37,157 nt of DNA. It comes from Candidatus Methylobacter oryzae. Its GTDB lineage: Bacteria; Pseudomonadota; Gammaproteobacteria; Methylococcales; Methylomonadaceae. Below, piece by piece: positions 33,589 through 37,157 of this stretch (position 1 is the stretch's first letter; the number at the start of each line of letters is the position of its first letter). The stretch covers positions 1 to 37,157 of the forward strand of contig NZ_RYFG02000086.1 of the NCBI RefSeq assembly GCF_003994235.2, written 5' to 3'. The notes beneath the pieces are model-generated. The model was given only the letters and a program-made list of their open reading frames with translations, searched no databases and was not told where the DNA came from. The position numbers were made by a program, and so were the translations under genes.

Positions 33589-34044
33589 TCATCTCTTTGC
33601 AATGTTCACGAAATTTGTGCAAACACAGGCATGTACCGTGATCTCTACGATCCACACGTCCATCTTTGCAATAGGGTCGTCTGTCGTTCGGCTAAGCTGA
33701 TATATGCCTGGAGGCAGTGAATTATTTTGGGCTGACGCGTCCATATTTGCAATTGCGCTGGCAGTCGCTTGCCGATTTCGACCCCGTTGCAAAGATCGAT
33801 TGCGCTCGGCGTACGTTGGATGTGATTTGCGATATTGACGCCAATAGTCTGGATTACGCTCAAGCCAAGCTTGTTGGGCACTGCGCTGGTTATCCCGATA
33901 ATCGGGATCATTTTGCAACTTGTTACGTTGCCACCGATTTTTACGCTGGCCCTGGCAACTGGGTGCTGAGCAATAGGATTGTTGAGGGGTTTGAGGTCGC
34001 GGTTGAAAAATCCGACCACACGCCATGCAGTATTTGTTTTCCAT
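33589..34044 (-). CDS. Cys4 zinc-finger protein associated with the recombinase
   Basis: The product has 151 aa from the ATG at 34044, which has GGAG 6 nt before it; ATGs further upstream at 34056 and 34095 lack that. C6, C9, C25 and C30 ('YCMACGRIF', 'SYCSAPSCQGQRK') form a likely zinc knuckle. A strongly aromatic and basic region follows ('NRWQRNKLQNDPDYR', 'AWLERNPDYWRQYRKSHP', 'YAERNRSLQRGRNR'), as in small proteins that accompany serine recombinase/ParB modules. It probably binds DNA. It is separated from the recombinase by 128 nt and is the first gene of the module. Confidence 0.7.
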   Translation of the reverse strand: MENKYCMACGRIFQPRPQTPQQSYCSAPSCQGQRKNRWQRNKLQNDPDYRDNQRSAQQAWLERNPDYWRQYRKSHPTYAERNRSLQRGRNRQATASAIANMDASAQNNSLPPGIYQLSRTTDDPIAKMDVWIVEITVHACVCTNFVNIAKR

Positions 34045-34177
34045 GAAAAACTCCATACACAAAAATGTATATTGAGCCTCGATGGGCTGTAGCAAGCTAT
34101 TTCAATCGTTAACTACCTTAAAAGATTAGAAAAGGTAGCGCTTTACAGAGTTTAGGGTATGGGGCATATTAAGCCCT

Positions 34178-34456
34178 ATGAAAGCGAAATTATTAAGCCG
34201 CATCAAAGAAACTTGGGGGATAGGTATGATTGAGGGTGTGATTTGGGAAGTGCCTGAACCGGTACCGCCCTCTGAGCATCGTATTAAATACCGATTGGTC
34301 TATGTGGTTGATGGTGTGCGTGTCGTAGGTTATGACAATGAACGCGGCAAAGGCGACCATAAGCATGTCCGTGGACGGGAAATGCCTTATGTATTCACTA
34401 ATGCCTCAACATTGATCAGTGATTTTATGCGAGATATACAGGAGATTGATCGATGA
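34178..34456 (+). CDS. tumE: TumE-type toxin (DUF6516)
   Basis: This 92-aa protein has the DUF6516 pattern: 'IEGVIWEVPEPVPPSEHRIK' followed by 'YRLVYVVDGVRVVGYDNE', then 'GKGDHKHVRG' and 'YVFTNASTLISDFMRDI'. TumE is the toxin of the TumE/TumA pair and is encoded before its antitoxin. Activity beyond toxicity is not well established. It overlaps the antitoxin gene by 4 nt (ATGA). It is transcribed away from the recombinase module. Confidence 0.82.
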   Translation: MKAKLLSRIKETWGIGMIEGVIWEVPEPVPPSEHRIKYRLVYVVDGVRVVGYDNERGKGDHKHVRGREMPYVFTNASTLISDFMRDIQEIDR

Positions 34457-34821
34457 ATGTACTGGAAATAAAGGTAGGTGAGCCGGTAACAGCAGGGCTT
34501 GCCCGGTTTGGTGAGGCATTGGACGCGGCTATGGGTGGGTTGGCGGTAGAGCCTTATTTTGGCGTGGGATTTAAAAATATGGCGCAATTTGGCGAGGTGT
34601 TTACACCGAAACGCTGGGAGCTGGTAGAGTCACTGAAGGCCGCCGGACCGTTAACTATTTATGCCTTAGCGAAGCGGTTGGGCAGGCATTATCGTAACGT
34701 CCATAAGGATGTAACAGCGCTGATGGAATGGTTAGTTGTTGAAAAGGATGCGTCCGGTAAGGTCTTTGTACCTTGGGATGAAATTGACGTGCGTTGCCCG
34801 CTGTTGAGTAGGGTGGCATGA
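34453..34821 (+). CDS. tumA: TumA-type antitoxin with winged helix
   Basis: This 122-aa protein has a C-terminal winged helix-turn-helix: 'AAGPLTIYALAKRLGRHYRN' then 'VHKDVTALMEWLVVEKDASG'. This matches the HVO_A0114-type DNA-binding domain paired with DUF6516 toxins. The N-terminal half ('LEIKVGEPVTAGLARFGEAL') probably contacts the toxin. Overlap with tumE implies coupled translation, and the DNA-binding domain implies autoregulation. No clear palindrome is visible upstream of tumE. Confidence 0.8.
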   Translation: MNVLEIKVGEPVTAGLARFGEALDAAMGGLAVEPYFGVGFKNMAQFGEVFTPKRWELVESLKAAGPLTIYALAKRLGRHYRNVHKDVTALMEWLVVEKDASGKVFVPWDEIDVRCPLLSRVA

Positions 34822-34916
34822 GCCGATGTAGTAGCTAAGCGCAAATGCGGGGGCAGGTCTTGAATTGTATATTCTTCCGAAACAAAAATTTGATTGGAAG
34901 TTACAAGTCTTACAAG

Positions 34917-34967
34917 GTACATTTTCCTGAGCGGAACAACCCGCTAAAGCTGGTGGTTGTTCTGCTC
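34917..34967. repeat. CATTTTCCTG dispersed repeat with stem
   Basis: CATTTTCCTGAGCGGAACAA at 34920 has a second copy at 36238 (CATTTTCCTGGGCAGGACAA). Here GAGCGGAACAAC (34929-34940) pairs with GTTGTTCTGCTC (34956-34967) at 11 of 12. It lies between TA genes. Confidence 0.6.
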
Positions 34968-35017
34968 TGAAGTTCTGTATGATACGGCCTACACAACAGC
35001 TTGGTGAAGTGTCCACT

Positions 35018-35233
35018 ATGAACTCAAAACAGTTGTTTGATCAGGCGTTAAGCCTGCCATTGGCGGATAGAGCGGCTTTAGTTGAGCAACTGCTCGCCAG
35101 TCTGGATCAACCCGATCCGCAAATTGACGAATTAATAACCATTGAAGCCGAACGCCGAATCGATGCTTACGACAACGGTGAAATGCGCTCAATACCTGCC
35201 GACCAAGTTTTTAGCCGATTGGAATCGAATTGA
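35018..35233 (+). CDS. Addiction-module antitoxin (TIGR02574-like)
   Basis: The product has 71 aa from the ATG at 35018; an in-frame ATG at 34979 would add 13 unrelated residues. 'LFDQALSLPLADRAALVEQL' and 'LLASLDQPDPQIDEL' followed by 'IEAERRIDAYDNGEMRSIPA' are the family hallmarks. The stop overlaps the TTG start of the toxin gene (TTGA), as usual for this pair. As the toxin gene next to it is broken, this antitoxin may be an orphan. Confidence 0.85.
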   Translation: MNSKQLFDQALSLPLADRAALVEQLLASLDQPDPQIDELITIEAERRIDAYDNGEMRSIPADQVFSRLESN

Positions 35234-35501
35234 AAGTCGGTTTTCTCGAAGCGGCGCAATGGATTACTACAACCGGCAAAAACAAGGCTTGGGGCATGAA
35301 TTTCTTGCAGAGATAAAAGCCGCCGTAGGTCGCATAACCGACTTTCCTGAGGCATGGCAGCCGCTAACTAAACGCGCACGACGCTGTCTGACTCGCCGAT
35401 TTCCGTATGACGTGATCTATCAAATCCGCAACGGAGAGATATTGATTATCGCTGTTAGCCATTTACATCAAAGGCAGATGTATTGGAAAGATCGATTGTA
35501 G
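35230..35501 (+). pseudogene. RelE/ParE toxin gene with internal frameshifting deletion
   Basis: A TTG start overlapping the antitoxin stop gives 'LKVGFLEAAQ', the normal beginning of this toxin family. About 30 nt later that frame leaves the family pattern, while the next frame continues with 'DYYNRQKQGLGHEFLAEI' and the full C-terminal part ('FPYDVIYQIRNGEILIIAVS'). The family normally has several more residues between these blocks, so an out-of-frame deletion around 35255-35262 is likely. An internal ATG at 35259 could still make an 80-aa truncated product without the first strand. A sequencing error cannot be excluded, but would not restore the missing residues. Confidence 0.65.
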
Positions 35502-35518
35502 TTTTGATGAAGTGCGGT

Positions 35519-35539
35519 AAGGGGCGCATCGCCCCTTTT
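35519..35539 (+). terminator. Rho-independent terminator
   Basis: AAGGGGCG (35519-35526), loop CAT and CGCCCCTT (35530-35537) form an 8-bp hairpin followed by TT. It lies 17 nt after the broken toxin gene. Confidence 0.65.
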
Positions 35540-35665
35540 CGGCTCTCCGCTTTCATTGTTGAAACACGAGCCCAAAATAACAACAGAATTTTCGCACCCT
35601 GAATCGCTTAAAGTATGATAATGCCTATTCACGCATATCTTTACTCTTGAGGCCTTGTTATCTCC

Positions 35666-35914
35666 ATGCAACGCAAAATAATCACAATCACCGATCAGAT
35701 GGAAAGTTGGGTTAAGTCTCAGGTCGATTCCGGTAAATATGAAAATGACAGTGAATATTTTCAGGATTTGCTGCGCCGGGACCAGGAAAAACGAGAAGCG
35801 GAAACTCGGCTTCGTTTTATGTTTGATGAAGCCGAATCCAGCGGCATCAGTGACCGTACTCCGCAAGAAATATGGAAAGAAGCTGAAGCTCGGTTCGCCG
35901 AAAAGAATGGCTAA
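35666..35914 (+). CDS. parD: ParD-family antitoxin
   Basis: This 82-aa protein starts 'MQRKIITITDQMESWVKSQV', with the ribbon-helix-helix continuing in 'SGKYENDSEYFQDLLRRDQE', the ParD signature. The acidic C-terminal tail 'IWKEAEARFAEKNG' is the toxin-binding part. It is unrelated in detail to the ParD at 860. The stop overlaps the toxin start by 8 nt. No strong Shine-Dalgarno is seen. Confidence 0.88.
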   Translation: MQRKIITITDQMESWVKSQVDSGKYENDSEYFQDLLRRDQEKREAETRLRFMFDEAESSGISDRTPQEIWKEAEARFAEKNG

Positions 35915-36203
35915 CTATCGTTTATCAAAACTTGCCGATAAAGATCTCGGCAATATTGCTTGTTATACGATTCAACGTTTTGGCATCAGGCAGGCAAGTC
36001 TTTATCGAGACGGTTTATTTAAAGCATTTGAAATGATTTCTGATTTTCCGCTTATTGGCAGCGATCAAAGTCAAATCAAAAAGGATATTCGTCGGCATGT
36101 ACATGAATCCCACTCGATTTATTACCGTGTCGATGTCGATGAGATTCTCATTTTACGCATATTAGGCCCCGGCGAAGATCCCTTGCAGCAGTTAACGCTT
36201 TAA
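35907..36203 (+). CDS. parE: ParE-family toxin
   Basis: The product has 98 aa from the ATG at 35907 within the antitoxin 3' end. 'YRLSKLADKDLGNIACYTIQ', 'FGIRQASLYRDGL' and the final 'SIYYRVDVDEILILRILGPG' match ParE/RelE toxins of full length. It is probably active with the ParD at 35666. The exact target (gyrase or ribosome-related) cannot be told. Confidence 0.85.
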   Translation: MANYRLSKLADKDLGNIACYTIQRFGIRQASLYRDGLFKAFEMISDFPLIGSDQSQIKKDIRRHVHESHSIYYRVDVDEILILRILGPGEDPLQQLTL

Positions 36204-36234
36204 GCAAAGAACAGAAGTGTTAACTCTCGCATAG

Positions 36235-36273
36235 TGCATTTTCCTGGGCAGGACAACGACCCTCTAAAGCCGG
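36235..36273. repeat. CATTTTCCTG dispersed repeat, second copy
   Basis: It matches 34917-34953 (CATTTTCCTG, GGACAAC, CTAAAGC). It lies just after the second TA operon, so both copies follow toxin-antitoxin genes. Confidence 0.55.
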
Positions 36274-36338
36274 GTAAGACGTATTGCCGCGCCCGGTTAG
36301 TTCTACGCTAGCACTCTTAACTTCCTGAGGATAATGTA

Positions 36339-36908
36339 ATGTTTGAACGACTGATAACGTACTGGGTATATGGCGGCGCTCTGGCTGGGATTTTGCTGCT
36401 TATCATGTTTCCGCTATTGACCGCTTCCTGGTCCGTACCTTTAACGCTAACGTTTTTTCACCTGCCGATGTATATGCTTCATCAGTACGAAGAGCATGAC
36501 AAGGATCGATTCAGGATATTCTTCAACGAGACTATCGGGGGCGGCAAGGAAGTGCTTTCGCCACTGGCTGTGTTCACGATTAATGTTCCTGGAGTCTGGG
36601 GCGTGATTGCTATCTCGACGTATTTGGCTGCGAACGTTAATGTTGGGCTAGGTCTTATTGCGGTCTATCTTGCCGTCATAAACGGCTTGGTCCACATCGG
36701 GCACGCACTGCTTTTTAAGCGCTATAATCCCGGATTAGTAACGGGAGCAACTCTTTTTCTGCCTGTCGGCGCGTACAGCATTTGGCAGTTCCAGCTTTCC
36801 GGTAGCGGCGGCTTTGCGGCGCAGGCAATCGCTATTGTCGTTGCGGTCGCTATACATGTTGCAATCATTGCCTACGCACGCGCGAAAGGGGCATTTCTAA
36901 GCAAGTAG
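36339..36908 (+). CDS. HXXEE-domain membrane protein
   Basis: This 189-aa protein has about five membrane helices and the HXXEE motif as H48-Q-Y-E51-E52 at the end of helix 2 ('FFHLPMYMLHQYEEHDKDRF'). A second conserved His block, 'NGLVHIGHALLF', lies at about 125-136. Clustered His and Glu at the membrane face suggest metal binding, but the family function is unknown. GAGG upstream supports the ATG. After it (36909-37157) nothing is recognised. Confidence 0.8.
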   Translation: MFERLITYWVYGGALAGILLLIMFPLLTASWSVPLTLTFFHLPMYMLHQYEEHDKDRFRIFFNETIGGGKEVLSPLAVFTINVPGVWGVIAISTYLAANVNVGLGLIAVYLAVINGLVHIGHALLFKRYNPGLVTGATLFLPVGAYSIWQFQLSGSGGFAAQAIAIVVAVAIHVAIIAYARAKGAFLSK

Positions 36909-37157
36909 CTTGGATGGAGCTGGAATTCAGGGTTTCGGGGGGAAACATAATCAACTCTTATATTTCGGACCGGGAATCCGGCTGTAGTCCAACAAGGTTG
37001 TTTTATGTGCGACTGAATGGTATTTTGAAAAGCTCTAAACGCTATTGAGATACACAGAAGGCATTATTATAGAACTTACGCATTGACAGCCGGTATAGAA
37101 TATGAGGCATGAACTAACCCTAGGCAACGGAAGGCCCGCCCGTGATAAGAAAAATAA

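Noticed and set aside
33645-34046. Alternative frames over the zinc-finger gene
   Set aside because: The minus-strand frame with C6/C9/C25/C30 and a good ribosome binding site explains the region better.
37083-37110. TTGACA near the window end as a promoter
   Set aside because: No -10 box at suitable spacing and no gene follows within the window.

Overview
The window looks like a chromosomal segment of a gammaproteobacterium. Its gene content and dense intergenic palindromes fit a methanotroph-like Methylococcales member, but no methane-oxidation gene is present, so the assignment is an inference. Core genes are moderately GC-rich; some accessory genes (a DUF4238 remnant, a 159-aa ORF at 7657) are clearly AT-richer.

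Layout. (1) 1-2230: accessory zone with a frameshifted DUF4238 gene, a ParD/ParE pair, a BrnT pair and a REP-type palindrome. (2) 2234-6343: an M23 peptidase, apolipoprotein N-acyltransferase (lnt) and a response-regulator/histidine-kinase hybrid. (3) 6344-8227: gene-poor and repeat-rich, with two small unrecognised ORFs. (4) 8228-13301: a fused ADP-forming acyl-CoA synthetase/GNAT protein, a small exported protein enclosed by near-identical 57-nt inverted repeats, and a membrane-anchored c-type cytochrome. (5) 13357-19569: a complete tripartite RND efflux operon (TetR, adaptor, pump, outer-membrane factor) with a recognisable promoter and operator. (6) 20063-24698: a Fap-like functional-amyloid locus. 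It has a Cys-free Ser/Thr/Asn/Asp repeat protein, two small exported proteins sharing a motif with it, a Sec-exported C39 peptidase and a FapF-like coiled-coil/beta-barrel protein. (7) 25039-29773: an ANTAR regulator (NasT-like) divergent from nirB-nirD-phzF-like. (8) 30106-34044: a minus-strand module of zinc-finger protein, large serine recombinase and two ParB/RepB-like proteins. (9) 34178-36203: three toxin-antitoxin pairs (TumE/TumA, an addiction-module pair with a broken toxin, ParD/ParE). (10) An HXXEE membrane protein at 36339-36908.

The amyloid locus is the most interesting part. All three putative subunits carry a G[IL]x4QN motif near the C-terminus. The two small ones carry an ELDxxRG element resembling a double-glycine leader, next to a periplasmic C39 peptidase that has no ABC transporter. 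A 43-nt duplication of the 3' end of the C39 gene flanks a 143-bp palindromic insertion, so a paralogue was probably lost there.

The intergenic DNA carries at least five families of palindromic repeats that recur across the window and are partly nested in one another. Repeats account for much of the non-coding sequence, including most gene-free stretches over 300 bp.
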